Source: Bathynomus jamesi
Lineage: Eukaryota; Arthropoda; Malacostraca; Isopoda; Cirolanidae
Reading direction: 5' to 3'
Assembly: GCA_023014485.1 (NCBI GenBank)
Contig: JAJOZX010012099.1
Span: forward strand, 1-64,000
Length of the DNA stretch: 64,000 nucleotides
In this document: piece after piece, positions 20,728 to 32,995 of the stretch
Numbering within the stretch: position 1 is the stretch's first letter
Layout of the letters: each line of letters opens with the position of its first letter
Program-made: the position numbers and the translations under genes
The notes under the pieces: generated by a model
Told to the model about the DNA's origin: nothing
The model's input: the letters and a program-made list of their open reading frames with translations, nothing else
Database searches by the model: none

Positions 20728-23700
20728 TAGGGTGCATCAAAATCACCAATGACATAGTTTCACTTTGTCCCTAAGTTAGAAATGTTCCAATGGTTAAGAA
20801 AACCTACTATGTGAATTATTTTTGGATTTGAATGCCATTTATGGGGTCCACACAGACTTCCTATATGCACACCAACCCCACAGTCATTCTGTGATTTGAG
20901 ATCCAAATAGTAGAAGTTTAAAAATTTTGTTCACTACAAAAATCAGCCTAAGAACATGTAAGTGATATTTCTAAAGGTCATATATACTTCTAAAAAGTGA
21001 TAGAAACTTCTATAAAGTGATAGAAACCTCTAGAAAGTGCTAGGAAGTGGTGGAAAGTTATAGAATATTCTAAAAGGAACTGCAATATATAATCTGATAT
21101 GCAAGTATTTATGATAAATATGATTTTTGTGTGTTTATGTTAAATGTTTATGTTAATGAATTTTGTGTTCTCTCTTTACAGAATTTTTTTGTGTTCTCTT
21201 TATACCTGTCGTGCATTATGGCCAGTTCAGATAGCACAAATGATAAATATGCTGTTAAAACTCGTCAAACTGCTGCCATTTATGGTCTTGGTGCTGGAAT
21301 CAGCGATGCAGATGCAGAGATAACAGGATCTAGGCTGCCAACATGTGAGCAAGTGTTGCGATGCTACATGTTTCATCAGCAAGAAGGTCTACCGTTTAAC
21401 CGTACAAAATGGAACAATGCTAAATTTGTCTTGCAAAAAATTATTCCATTTTATCAGAAAGGCAACATTGCCATGATTACTGAGAGGAAAGCTGTTGAAA
21501 AAATTATAGCACTATCTGCAAAAAATGCAAAACTTAGGGAACTTCCAGTGGATCAGTGTTCTTCGCTTGGTGCAGTTGCGAAGCTTAAGGGGATCGAAAA
21601 GGAGTTACAAGAAACATTTCAGTTGAGGCCAAGGAATGCTGAGCAACTCATAAAAGATCCTGAAGATCTGGAGTTCTTGCGGTCAATGAAATCAGACAGA
21701 GTCGCATCATTTGGAAGCCATGACAAGAAGCTCGCATCAAAAGTCCAAAGAAAGCAGGAAAAGGAAATGATGCAAGCAGAACGACAGCTTAAAGCTCATA
21801 AAGAAGCCCAAGCATCTACAAGCAAAGTTCAGATTGAGAACAGTGAGGAAAGCAACAGTGATGTTGAGGATGAAGAGGGTGATATAGAGGATTACAAACC
21901 AAAAACACGAAAATCTCGCCAAGCAACTCGCTCAGGAACAACTGCTTTTATAAGTCATGACATACTCAAATACCATAGGATGGTTTCCCTGTCTACAAGC
22001 ATGAAGATCACACCGGCCAACATGCAGCATTTACCAAAGCCATCATTGAGGAATCAGGAGGTGACACAAAAAAAGTTTCACATATATTCTACTGCCGACA
22101 GAGCAAGACGTAAGGTTGGTGAAGAGCTTGCATCATTGGTCAGAGAGTCCTGGGTTCCACCACAGTTCCTGTCTCTTCACTGGGATTTTAAACTGATGTC
22201 AACTCTGTCATACCAAACTAAAGCTGAAGAGAGGCTCACCATAGCAGTTGGCAATTCGTATGACATCAAACTTCTTGGTGTGCCTTCCTACAAGCCAAAT
22301 ACAGATCAGCCAGCTGGTCAAATCATTGCTAATCTCACTATGGAGCTTCTCCGATCATGGAATTGTGTTGACTCGGTAGTGAACATGACTTTTGACACAA
22401 CAGCTAGTAACACTGGTCATGTGAGTGCTGTGCTGCATGTGTTAGTCTGCAACAGGACATAGGTCGAGCTTTACTGTGGTCAGCTTGTCAGCATCACATT
22501 GGCGAGGTAATCCTTACACAAGTCTTCAATGATCTGAAAATAGAACCACCATTGTCAGTAGAAGTTACCATATTCTGTCGGTTCCAAAAGCATTTTGACA
22601 CAGTTCCGCACAACAATAATCAGTCACTTAATTTTTTGGATGGTACCTCTTATTCAGATGGCATACAAACCATAATCCATGACTATAGGGCCAGAGCAAT
22701 TTCATGCGCGCAGTCTGTTGTGAAGCATCAACGTGATGACTACAAAGAATTTTCTGATCTTTGTTTGCTCTACTTGGATGGGACAAGTAGAGAGTTTTCA
22801 TTTCGACGTCCTGGTGCTGTACACAAGGCTAGGTGGATGGCCAAGCTTCTCTACTCCATTAAGATGGTGCTGCTGGAGGAGCAGATCAGTTCTCTTCCCT
22901 CTGGAACCATTACCACAGAAGCACAATGACCCAAACTGCGTGTTTGTGAACTTTGTTTGCTTGCTGTACAGCTGGTGGTGGATCACCTGTTCAAGCGCGG
23001 TACCTGACTGACCTCTTGCGCTCTTTAATGATGCAGTCCCTGAAGCTGAACGCTGCTATCTGGCTGAGAGATTTATAGCAGTAAAGCCAGCACAAGATCA
23101 GGCATCTTTACCACAACATCGATTTGGCACAGGATTTGGGGAACCCAAATTTCCAAACTCCATTTCCAGCACAACAAAGCTTGGTGACTTAATCAACGAA
23201 GATTCATGGTACATTTTCTCTGTTCTGGAACTTGACAGTTCTTTCCTGACTCATAATATCGAAATTGGCCAGAATTAGCTTCCTTTCAAATGTCCAGAGA
23301 ACACATCTCGGCAGTTAACGTCATAAATGATTGTGCTGAGTGTGGGTGAAGCTAAGTTCTGATTTTCTCATGGCTGCCAGATCACAACAACATTACCAAA
23401 ATGTCCTACAAGTTGTTGAATCCGACAGAAAGAAGCTTCCTAATCTTCGAAAGAGGAAAACTAGAGCCTAAACTAATTGTTCATGTTCATTTACAGTTCT
23501 TGAACATTTTTTATTAACGTAGTGTTCTTTTGACTTTAACTTGCTTGTATCACCAATAATGTAATGTATAAACCAGAATGTAATGTAGAAATCAATGTAA
23601 TGTATCCCTGTTTTGATTATTTAACACATTTTTATTGGTTCATACTTTTGCAAACACGGAAATGGGGATATAAAATGTTTAATTTTTGGTCAATTTAACT

Positions 23701-23861
23701 CCAATACTAAATATTGCATCAATGATGTGGACCCCCTAGATGACCACATAAATCTTTGAAATTTGGCCATATGTGCTATTTCAGGCATTGGAACAGAGTA
23801 ATCATAGGGACAGATTGAAATAAAACATTTTGAAAAATCATGGGAAATTTGATGCACCCTA
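20728..23861 (+). mobile_element. hAT-like clan, copy B
   Basis: The ends are TAGGGTGCATCAAA and TTTGATGCACCCTA, 14 bp and perfect. The 8-bp duplication ACGTGCAA at 20720-20727 and 23862-23869 is perfect. Inside both ends the blocks GTCCCTA and GTTCCAATG recur in inverted orientation. Length is 3134 bp. It is inserted in the 5' part of hAT-2. The duplication size and TAGGG termini place the clan in or beside the hAT superfamily. Confidence 0.94.
21218..23472 (+). pseudogene. Transposase of hAT-like copy B
   Basis: I take ATG at 21218 (MASSDSTNDKYAVKTRQTAA) as start. An N-terminal segment with LPTCEQVLRCYMFHQQEGLP is followed by a helical charged region with an acidic stretch (NSEESNSDVEDEEGDIEDYK at 21840). 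Then come LSLHWDFKLM and NMTFDTTASNTG, where the frame stops at 22462. The next frame continues with CQHHIGEVILTQVF, VVKHQRDDYKEFSDLCLL and HKARWMAKLLYSIKM. Relics to about 23472 include a VINDCAER-like piece. I align HWD, FDTTASN, C-x-HH and ARWM with the first Asp, second Asp, CxxH and RW motifs of hAT enzymes; this is inference. At least four lesions are visible. Confidence 0.82.
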
Positions 23862-24426
23862 ACGTGCAACATTGCATTATTTAGCAGAAGCCATAAATCA
23901 CCTGCACTTGCAAACACACACTGCAATGTTGCAACATCTGTAACACCACAGATACATCTCCGCCAGGAGCGGAGCGATATACAATATTAAACATAATTAA
24001 AAGTAATAAAAATCTGGATGTGGTTGAAAACGTACAGCTCTTCCAGAGCGGGTTTCTTGTTTTTTTCACGGATGTCTCTTTAGCTGAAGTTATAGACAAT
24101 TGAGTTTCTGAAACATTTGGGTCTTTGCAAGAAGGAACTGGTGGTTCATTTAAATATGAATTAAAATATTAAAACCAGCAAAAATATTTGCTTAAAAATA
24201 TCGCAAATTGTGACACAATAATTTGATATTAGATACTTATTGTGCCATAGCATTGCTTGCATGCTTGCAATTTTTTGACCCCTGAATGAGGTTACAATTA
24301 TTTTAAAAGAAAAAACAGCTATAGCTAATAACGCTGGATATCCAGTATCTGGTATAATTAGTTTGCTGGATATCTGGTATCCAGCTATCCGGCAAAAATA
24401 CTATCTGGTGCATCCCTAGTTGTTTT

Positions 24427-25790
24427 CCATCCACTTGTAAATTCTGTTCATGTCTGTTTGTAGAGATCCTATATCCTCTGGGTTTCTTATTTTTCTACTG
24501 ATCTTTGTGTCATTGGCAAAGGATGTTACTGTGCTGTCTCTGATAACATCCTCATCTATTTCAGTTAGCATGATTATGAAGAGTAGTGGAGCTAATACTG
24601 TTCCTTGTGGTACTGAGCTGAGGACCTCTGATTGTGATGAAGATATTCCTTGTACTGTAATGACTTGCCACTGCTCACTAAGGAAATTATATATAGCTAC
24701 ATTTCCCTACTTTTCCTGTTGTTCCCATATATTTCAGTTTATGTATTATGATTCCATGATCATGCTTGTTGAGTGCTTTGGCAAAGTCTGTGTATATTAC
24801 ATCATAGTTTTCATTACTTTCAAGTGCATCAATAATGTTGTTGTAGTGTTCCATTAGTTGTGATAGGCATGATCTGCTTGACTGAAATCCATGTTGGTTA
24901 TCATTTAATTTTTCTGAGTTTCCAAAACGTCATAGATTTTCTGTCTAACAGTTCTTTCAAATATTTTAGTGAGGTGAGATGTAAGTGACACTGGCCTATA
25001 GTTTTTGGCCTCGGATCGATCTCCTCCTTTATATATTGGGATGATGCTTGTGCTCTTCAGGATGCCCAGTATTTCTTCCGTGTCTAGTGATCATCTCCAT
25101 ATCCAATATAGGGGATCAGTGATTGCATTCTTGCAGATTTTGATCAGTGTGGCATTCCATTTGTCCAGTCCTGCCACTGAGTGTGCTTTTAGTTTCCCTG
25201 TAGCTTGTGTAATATCAAGCTGTCATATCATCTGTGTAATCTGTCATAAAGTCAGTCTGATATACTTTCCCTTGTAGTTCTTCAAAGAATGTGTTTCTAT
25301 CAATATCAGTTTTCGGGATACTAAAAGATGATTCGTACTGAGCTCTTAATATTTCAGATACTTCTGTTAGATCATCAGATAAAGCACTGTCTTCATTTTT
25401 CAAAGGTCTGATAGTTGTGTGATTTTTGACTTCCTTTTTGCAAAATTATAGGAGTACTTTGAGTTAACCTTTATCGCTTGTATAGCATAGCATCATTGTC
25501 ATCTTTTTCTGTATGCTTCTCAATTAGTTCCTGTATGATGCAATTGATACTCTGCAGTTTATCATTTAATATTTTTCTGATGTTGTTGTCTTTGCAATTA
25601 CTTAATTTTGCAGTCACTCTTTCTCTTTTGGAACAGTGACCTCTTTTGTCTCTCAAATCTATTTCTCTTTGCTGTATTTTTGGGACACGTGTTTCCACAA
25701 TTTCCAGCGTCTTCTCCTCTAAGGTCATTAGCATCTCTTCCATTGTCTTGGCTTTGAAGATGGTTTTTCAATCTATTACTTCTGTATATA
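24427..25790 (-). pseudogene. CR1-like LINE copy c, 5' part
   Basis: On the minus strand this gives the upstream part of copy c. KTLEIVETRVPKIQQREIDL near 25690 links the endonuclease to the polymerase. SIPKTDIDRNTFFEEL and SVAGLDKWNATLIK follow, then the palm up to SFANDTKIS near 24520, where the catalytic pair reads ND instead of DD. It breaks at the hAT-2 insertion and continues at 14838. The 5' truncation lies at a short TATATA tract followed by nine C. Confidence 0.83.
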
Positions 25791-26249
25791 TATATACCCC
25801 CCCCCGTCCAATACTCCCACCCCAGTGACACCACCCACTCACTGTCTCACTGAGATATGTACCACTCTAGGTACAAATTGGCAGTTAAGCAAAAAAAAAT
25901 ATATGCACTGTATATGAGGCCAAATTAGAATAGCAATGGTGTATGTGCCACCCTGTCAATTTTCCATTTTCTGTTGCAACCTATTCTTTAATCTGTCCTC
26001 TCTCACCACTGTAAATATCAAAGGTTGATATGTCTTGAAAAAATATATATACTGTATATATTGAAAGAAATATAATTTTTGGTTTTATGTTTCATTGTGA
26101 AAATGTGAGCTGTGGTGAGAATAGCAGTGATGTATATGCCTATGTCCTGAGATTGTGTGTGTGCAAGTGGCTGCCTTATCAACCACTCAGCTCTGCCAAG
26201 TGGACTCGGTATCTAACCTCTCTATTGGTGCATACACCATTGCTATATA
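25791..26249. other. No gene recognised
   Basis: A/T-rich spacer. If the CR1 copy c had landed inside hAT-like copy A, the rest of copy A would be expected here. I see neither its coding motifs nor a GGACACCCTA end. Confidence 0.5.
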
Positions 26250-27205
26250 AGCACACCGGACAAAAAATTAGTCACCCCTAATAGCACCGATAGTAGGAAG
26301 TTCAAGGTCACACAGAGGGCGCTGATGTAGCATTGGTAAGTGACAAGTAGCGGTGACGTAGCACACAGGATCAGATCTGTTTCGTGAAGTGGTGAAGAAC
26401 AAAGTGTGTGTTGGATATAGTCTGCAAAATGGGTCGTGAGGCAGACGTTACTCAGTGACAAAAAGGAGCCATCGTGTTTGGCAGAGCCCACGGACACAAA
26501 ATGTCTGAAGTAGCCCAATTTGTTGGTGTGTCAACGCGTACTGTCCAGCGAGTTTACAAAGAGTGGTGTAGTTCGCAATCAACTGACAATCGACGGCGTA
26601 ACTGTGGCCGGAAAACAATTCTCGACAATAGGGGCCGCCGCCATGTTTCTCGTCTAGTAACTGCAAATCATTTTCAAACCAGAGAACAATTGCTCCAAGA
26701 AACCAATGAGGTTCTCCAGCGACCAATTTCCGAACGGACATTGCGACGAGAACTGCATGCGATGGACATCTGGAGCAGGGTACCACGGAAGAGGCCGCTG
26801 TTAACAGCAAGTCACAAATTGGCACGTTATAAATGGGCTCAGAGGCACAAAAACTGGACTGCGGCAGATTGGAAACGTGTAATTTGGTCCGATGAGTCCC
26901 GTTTTTGTTTGTTCTCCAATGATGGGAGGCGACGAGTACATCGCAGGTCCAATGAAGCCTTTAATCCTGAATGCGTCGAAGGTGTTGTTCAGGCTGGAAA
27001 CAGAAAGTGAAGCGCAGGAATAGACACCCACGGACTCTGGCGGGACCGGCTGATGAACGAGTGGCAGCAAATCGATGTTCAGTACATGCACAACCTCGTA
27101 GAGTCTCTGCCTCGCCGGATTCGTGCGGTTATCAAGGCCAGAGGCGCCGTCACACGTTATTAGGTACATTCTGAGAGGGGCGACTAATTTTTTGTCCGGT
27201 GTGCT
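26250..27205 (+). mobile_element. Tc1-type element with internal deletion
   Basis: The inverted ends read AGCACACCGGACAAAAAATT on both sides (at least 26 bp, extending through AGTC) and are flanked by TA (26248-26249 and 27206-27207). At 956 bp it is shorter than a full Tc1 element (about 1.6 kb). Confidence 0.92.
26429..27163 (+). pseudogene. Tc1-type transposase lacking the catalytic core
   Basis: The start MGREADVTQ is followed by a TGA where relatives usually have Trp. The bipartite helix-turn-helix is well kept (KMSEVAQFVGVSTRTVQRVY and QRPISERTLRRELHAM). The first catalytic Asp is present in VIWSDESRFCLFSNDGRRRV. After VEGVVQAGNRK a deletion removes the second and third catalytic motifs. 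The frame resumes only with the C-terminal WQQIDVQYMHNLVESLPRRI and a TAG. It cannot catalyse transposition, but the DNA-binding part could in principle still bind the ends. Confidence 0.88.
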
Positions 27206-27325
27206 TATGATACTGTATATTAAAACTTTAAACCCATTTTTCTCAAAACTTGATTTTGGAGCATAGGCCATTGCAATTCTAAGGGCCTCATATAAAATAA
27301 ATATATATATATATATATATATATA

Positions 27326-27545
27326 CACGGTGAACCAAAAGTAGGTGGACAGTAGGTTGAATACGGTTTGTGTTATATTATATTATAACTATGGTGTTCA
27401 TTATAACTATGGTGTTTGTGTTATATTATATTAAATATTATAACTAAATTTATTTAAATTTTGTTTTGTATTATAGTATACAAAAAAATTAAATATGTAT
27501 TCTCAAAATAAACGTTATCATTTACTGTCCACCTACATTTGGTTC

Positions 27546-27550
<5 letters not shown>
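27326..27550. mobile_element. 225-bp MITE derived from DD41D element 2
   Basis: The ends CACGGTGAACCAAAAGTAGG and, inverted, AGGGTGAACCAAATGTAGG match the ends of the complete element at 28523-29911. About 100 bp inside each end are also shared. The middle is deleted and (TA)n lies on both sides. Confidence 0.9.

Positions 27551-27600
<50 letters not shown>
27551..27600. repeat. (TA)n between two elements
   Basis: A 50-bp TA tract that separates the MITE on the left from the DD41D-type element on the right, without other sequence. Confidence 0.95.
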
Positions 27601-27601
<1 letters not shown>

Positions 27602-27604
<3 letters not shown>

Positions 27605-28504
27605 GGCGTCCCAAAAAAATGTATACACACTTTAACAGCTGATAGCTCAATTGATGTTTCTTTCTTTCCAAGTTAAACCCATTAGAATTAATAATGGCAG
27701 TCAGACTAAGCTTTGAACAAAGGAAATTCATTCTAAAATGCTACTGGAAGTGTGAAAATGCAGTTGAAGTGCAAAGACAGTTTAGGAGGGAGTTTCAAAC
27801 AGATCCACCAACGCGACTTACCATCACTCGAATTAGAGATGGAATTAGCCGATGGAACTGTTCAGAATGTCCACAAGAAGCGTTCCGGAAGACCACGGAC
27901 ATCAACAAGCCCCACAAAGCAAGAAAGCGTACTGGAAACGTATCACCAAAGTCCAAGAAAATCTGTGCGGCAAGCGAGTCGTGAGGTAGGAATTTCAGAA
28001 TCGTCTGTCCAACGCATTTGAAGCGCTGTCAATGGAAAAGTTGCATTCCAAGATTAGTCCATGCTATTAATGAAGATGATCCGGACCGAAGAGTGAGTAT
28101 TGCGAGTGGTACTTGGCACGATGTGGATGTGGATTGGATGAAGGGGTTTCGTAGAATACCCTCGCGCGTTCACCAGACCTCACACCACTAGACTTTTTTT
28201 ATGGGGATACTTAAAAGACAAAGTCTACGCTATAAAACCTGCAACAGTCGCTGAATTGAGAGCAGCCATTGAACGAGAATGCACACAGATACCAAACGAA
28301 ATGTTTCGTGATGTTTGCGATTCCATTGCTTCGCGTTATCAGCAGTGCCTGGACCAGAACGGACATCAGTTTTGAAAACAGGCGTTGACAAAACAATTAA
28401 ATAATGTCTGTAGATTCTATTACATTTTGAAAATGAAATGTATTTTAATAAACACTGCCTTTATAATTATTTAAAGTGTGTATACATTTTTTTGGGATGC
28501 CCTG
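27602..28504 (+). mobile_element. DD41D-type element 3, deleted
   Basis: The ends read CAGGGCGTCCCAAAAAAATG and, inverted, CAGGGCATCCCAAAAAAATG, at least 34 bp with few differences, flanked by TA. At 903 bp it has lost roughly a quarter to a third of a full element. Confidence 0.93.
27694..28375 (+). pseudogene. DD41D-type transposase, core deleted
   Basis: The start is MAVRLSFEQRKFILKCYW at 27694. The N-terminal DNA-binding part goes on in two frames (EVQRQFRREFQTDPPTRLT, then KKRSGRPRTSTSPTK with the GRP linker, and [17 protein letters not shown]). The region with the first and second catalytic Asp is deleted. The C-terminal part resumes near 28160 ([14 protein letters not shown] and LKDKVYAIKPAT) and ends CLDQNGHQF with TGA at 28373-28375. 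Confidence 0.85.
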
Positions 28505-28522
28505 TATATATATATATATATA

Positions 28523-29911
28523 CCGGGTGAACCAAAGTAGGTGGACAGTAGGTTGAATAGGGTTTTGTTATATTATATTATATTATAACTATGGTGTTCA
28601 TTATAACTATGGTGTTTGTGTTATATTATATTAAATATTATAACTAAATTTATTTAAATTTAATCTTTTTTTCTTTTCAGATAGTTCAGAGAACCCATAA
28701 TGGCAAATAATCTAAATACTGATGCCAGAAAATGGGTGTTAAAAGAGTATTGGAAATCTCAAAATACTGAAACTGTTAGAACAAAATGGGTTGAAACATT
28801 TTGGTACTCAAGCCCAAAGAGACAAACCATTTACCGCATTCGTGACAAATTTGATGCCACTGGCTCAATTCTTAATGCCCCAAGAACTGGTCGACCCAAA
28901 CGGTTTGCACAGAGGACAATAAGCAACTTGTTGCCGAAGCATTTGTTCACAGTCCCAAAAAGTCCACCAGAAGAGCCTCAGCAGAACTGGACATTTCACA
29001 AACCTCTATTATACGAATTCTGAAATCTATTGGGTTGAAAGCTTATTGTCCACGGCTAATTCATGGCTTATTGGAGGATGACCCAGACAGGCGGCTGCAA
29101 TTTAGTGAGATCATGCTGAACGAAATTGAAGGAAATCCAATAATTTTAGATAACATTGTGTGGACCGATGAGGCTTCTTTCAAATTATCAGGTCATGTTA
29201 ACCGACATAATTGTGTTTACTGGTATAGTGAGAACATGCATTTAACATTAGAGCAGCAACTAAACCAGCCTGGTGTCACTGTTTGGGGTGGTATTTCAAG
29301 TTCTGGTGTTTTAGGACCAATTTTTGTTGATGGAACAGTCACAGGTGATAAGTATCTCGAAATTCTAATGAATGAAGTTGTTCCACACTTACAACAACAG
29401 CCTAATTCACATGACCTCTATTTCCAACAAGATGGGGCCCCTCCACATTATTCAAGAGCAGTCCGTGAGTATCTTGATGAAACATTTCCCGAGAAATGGA
29501 TCAGCCGAAGAGGTCAAATTGAATGGCCTGCACGTTCACCTGACTTTACCCCAATGGATTTTTTCTTTTTGGGGAGTACTCAAAGACAAAGTTTATAGTC
29601 GAAAACCACGAAGTGTTGGTGATTTGAAAAATTACATCAGAGATGCATTTCAAGAAATTAATGCACAAAGAAACTTGTGCAAAAATGTTTGTCGAAGTGT
29701 GAAAGGTAGACTTCAAAGCTGTGTAAATTGTGATGGACAGCAATTTGAGCACCTGCGTTGATAAAATTTTCAGTGCTTTTGTATTGTATTGGTATAAGTT
29801 AATTTTTTTTTTATTTTGTATTATAGTATACAAAAAAATTAAATATAATTGTATATGTATTCTCAAAATAAACGTTATCATTTACTGTCCACCTACTTTT
29901 GGTTCACCCGG
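28523..29911 (+). mobile_element. DD41D element 2
   Basis: The ends read CCGGGTGAACCAAAGTAGGT and, inverted, CCGGGTGAACCAAAAGTAGG, flanked by TA in (TA)n. The element is 1389 bp and retains the whole gene span. Its 225-bp derivative lies 1 kb to the left. Confidence 0.94.
28700..29761 (+). pseudogene. DD41D transposase, few lesions
   Basis: The start is MANNLNTDARKWVLKEYW at 28700. The N-terminal part has TIYRIRDKFDATGSILN and RTGRPKR. After a frameshift near 28920 and a stop at 29023, the frame resumes (KAYCPRLIHGLLEDDPDRRL). The catalytic Asp residues are all present: IVWTDEASFKLSG, YFQQDGAPPHY and SPDFTPMDFFF. Forty-one residues lie between the second and third. A one-base shift near 29570 moves the C-terminus into another frame (GVLKDKVYSRKPRSVGDLKN to GQQFEHLR). 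Only two or three lesions are needed to explain the break-up, so it died recently relative to its neighbours. Confidence 0.87.
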
Positions 29912-29931
29912 TATATATACTGTATATATAT

Positions 29932-32900
29932 TAGACCGTTTCACGATTATATGGTAATTTTTCAAATTGAATTTTGATAAACGCGCGCACTTTTATTTTT
30001 TTATATAAAGGAAGAAAAACAAATAGACAAAATATCATTTTATTTGAATGATAAAAGGTACCCCTCAGATGGCACTTCTTTTACATTAATGGATAATTAG
30101 AGCAAATATAAGACTGAACGAAAAATATGTTTTAAAACAAAGCGACTTAAATTCTATTTAAGACATATATTGATTAAGAATATAGGGATTTTAGTGGCTG
30201 AGGGACCTCCTTTCTCTGATTTTCAATGATTTGAAAGGCCAGTTGTCTCTCTTCCTCACTCTTTGTGAGCTTCTCATTAAACTCTGTAGCCAGCTTGACT
30301 CCTCGTTCAGCACAGTCATTGATTACTTTGACTGCCATGACCCGATTACGGTGTTCCTCAATGTCTTCAAGTTTCTTGGGAATTTCTATTTTCAAACACT
30401 TGAAGTAGTCTTGTGTTTGAGTTGTGACAAAACTGGTAATCTTTAAGTCATTGGGGTTTTGCAACATTTGGGGGTCCACCTTTCTTGCCCTCACTTTTTG
30501 AGGAGGCGCGTGGTGAAGGTTGTGGAGCATTAGAACCTTATCTTCAGTCACGAGGTTTGAGAAAAAGCCAAATCCTACAAGATCCTCACTCAAGTACCAA
30601 CCATGGTTCTGAAGTTTTTTGAGGGCTGTAGCACCCACTTCCTTATCAACCTGGATCTTGTAGATATGTAGCATCTTGAGGAGGGCCAAATCATTTGCTG
30701 GAGCATCAATTCCAATTGGAGATGTATACCAAGCTTGAAGATAAACTGTCACTGAAAAGGCGTTTATTCGTATCAGAGCTTGTTTTTCATGAGGGGTGAG
30801 AAGGAATTGGTTCCTAAATAAGTAAATTTTTAAGGAATAGATGCCCTTTCCCATCCATCTAGCTCTGCTGTAAGCTCTTGGGTAGTGGAATCTGCTATCA
30901 GAGCCTTTATTTGTTCTAGGCATTGGACAACCAAGGAAGATAAGTGCAAGTTCTAATTATTCCCTGTAGTCACCTCGAGTGTGGCCCTCTTGAAGTTTGG
31001 AGTTGAAAGAAATAAGCTTGTCTCTGTGCTTCAAGATCCAATGATCTAAAGATTCTGAGGTGAGATCATTGGGTTCATAGGGCTTGTAATTCTGCTGATC
31101 AATGTTATCCCAACACTCTCTGAATCGATTGAATAAGGGAATTTGTGGACCCGAAGAAGAGAAAAACATGTCAAAAACTGCAGTGATAAGAAGCTCGTGG
31201 ATATGGTGGCGGCATGCCAGAAAAAGGAGTGATCTCTGAAGGGCCTTTTGGATGATGGTACAAGCCCCAGCATGGATACCTGTATTGCTTGCAGTAGTAT
31301 CAAAACAAAGGCCTGCTACCCACTCATTTACTTGTGGCCATTGCTTCAAGACATCTAAAACTGCTCTCCCCATTTCTTCTCCCATTCCAGAAATAAGCTT
31401 TGGAATAGACAGTAATTTTTCTAATTCGCCTGCACCAGTCACAACAATGGGCATTATATCAATCTTACCCCCATGCATGGATGGAAGAAGCTTTCCATCA
31501 AAATGAATTATTAAAGGGGTATTTGGTTGGAAACTGGCTTTAATGTCTTCTCCCATCTGCATCCGTGTTGATCGCTGAGACCTGTAGATAGAGGATGATG
31601 AAAGTGTGATCTCTTCAATTTCCACTCCAGCAGCTGAAAGGGCAGGTGCCACAATGTGCATAGCAGCTCTTGCAGATGTTCCAGTGCGGTCCAGCAGCCA
31701 AGAACTTTTTTATCCCTAACAATTACACCTGGTTCAAGCTTCTCCTTTTTTGAAGATGATGATGAGAGTGCTCTGTAGAACAATTCATCACCAGATGATT
31801 CTTCACTTCCTCCTGAACCAGAATTTTCACATTGGTTGAGATCCATAACCTTTGTCAATTGCCTCATTTCTTCCTTGATTTCCTGCGAAGTTTTTCCATT
31901 CTTTCCATGCTTATCTGTCGTGCTTTTGCCTTTCTTGAAAACTCCTTGTCTTCTGGACCCATAATCATTTTCCGATCGTTCCTTTGATCCTTAAGAAAAT
32001 CTTTATCCTCCTGCAATTTTATTTCTGTTTCCACTTCTGAATGAGCTACATCGAAAAGCTTCTTTAAGCTGGTGACAAATTCTGCTTCATTCTTCTCTTG
32101 GGTAGGAGTTCGTCGAGTTCGGTTCTTGACCAGCCCTTCATGCTTATTGTAAAGCCTTTTAAGCTTTGAGACAATATAAGGCTTGTGGGATGTAATTAAG
32201 GAGGCTTTTTCCCCACAGCAATAACTTCGTTGGCTACAGTTGCGCAAGCTACAGAGACATTTTGCTTTCCCACCTTAATGTGATAAAAAAGATGTTTAAG
32301 GACATCACTGTTAGTTGGAAGCTGCTTCTCAGAGAAACCTCTTCCAGCACTTGTCCGACCAACCAGACTTCGCACTTGTTTCTGGTTTTTGCCATAATTC
32401 TGAGGGAAAAGTTTTACCACCTGTTAGTCTTAATAATAATATATATAATCATTAATCACTCACCTAAATTATATTATGACTTGATTACTGTAAGAAAGTT
32501 GTAAAGTAACATGAAGTAACCTTTCTAGAACAGTAAACTTGTGAAAATATCAGTAATTATAGATGAAAAAGCAAATAAAACATCATATAATCCATAAAGG
32601 GAAAAAATGGAAATTCTAGAATAGTTATCCTGAAGGAAGAATTTTCTAGAATTCTCTCTAAAGAATATAGGGGGGTTACTGGACCATTCCTGAAAATGAC
32701 CTACTTATCTTCCAATTTTATTTATTAATTTTATATACCAAATTTAAGAGGACATCACAAAATAAATAAATATATTTGCCAGAAAAATGAAAATTTTCTC
32801 ATGAGGGGTAAAATAGATATGCATTGAGGGGTGGGATAACAATAAGCTCTTGTCTTAATATTTTGCATGAAGTCTTTATTCATGACTATTACGTTTTTAG

Positions 32901-32948
32901 TATGTGTGCGTTGAGCCATCATAAATTTCGATTTTTCGAAACGGCCTT

Positions 32949-32951
<3 letters not shown>
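29932..32951 (-). mobile_element. hAT-like clan, copy C
   Basis: Both edges abut (TA)n. The left edge reads TAGACCGTTTCACG and the right edge, inverted, TAAAAGGCCGTTTCG. They share CCGTTTC, which I take as degenerate terminal repeats. An 8-bp duplication cannot be judged inside TA repeats. Coding content (30174-32420) and length (about 3.0 kb) match copies B and D. Confidence 0.6.
30174..32420 (-). pseudogene. Transposase of hAT-like copy C
   Basis: Five frames follow in order on the minus strand. LPTNSDVLKHLFYHIK is the N-terminal motif shared with copies B and D. Next is a charged helical region (KLFDVAHSEVETEIKLQEDK). Then come IVAPALSAAGVEIEEITLSS, LIIHFDGKLLPSM (D1 motif, His-Phe-Asp in place of His-Trp-Asp), GLCFDTTASNTG (D2 motif), FLACRHHIHELLITAVFDMF and GHTRGDYRE. 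The last frame has PRAYSRARWMGKGIYSLKI, NHGWYLSEDLVGFGFFSNLV and KVINDCAERGVKLATEF. A frameshift or stop separates each part. This copy preserves the C-terminal WYLSEDLVGF and NDCAERG blocks best. Confidence 0.85.

Positions 32952-32954
<3 letters not shown>

Positions 32955-32992
<38 letters not shown>
32955..32992. repeat. (TA)n microsatellite
   Basis: A pure TA tract between the copy C edge and the LTR-like repeat. Confidence 0.95.

Positions 32993-32995
<3 letters not shown>

Larger units (their letters stand above)
14839..24418 (-). mobile_element. BED-type hAT transposon (hAT-2) with nested insertions
   Basis: The ends are TAGGGATGCACTGGATATCC and, inverted, TAGGGATGCACCAGATAG. The 8-bp duplication GTTGTTTT at 14831-14838 and 24419-24426 is perfect. 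Copy a of the CR1 LINE (8385-8420) shows the uninterrupted target with one copy of that 8-mer. Variations of GGATATCCAG are repeated inside both ends. Nested within it are a DD41D element (15272-16483), a retroposon-like repeat (16583-16832), a deleted hAT (18083-18603) and hAT-like copy B (20728-23861). Without them it would be about 4.5 kb. Confidence 0.92.
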
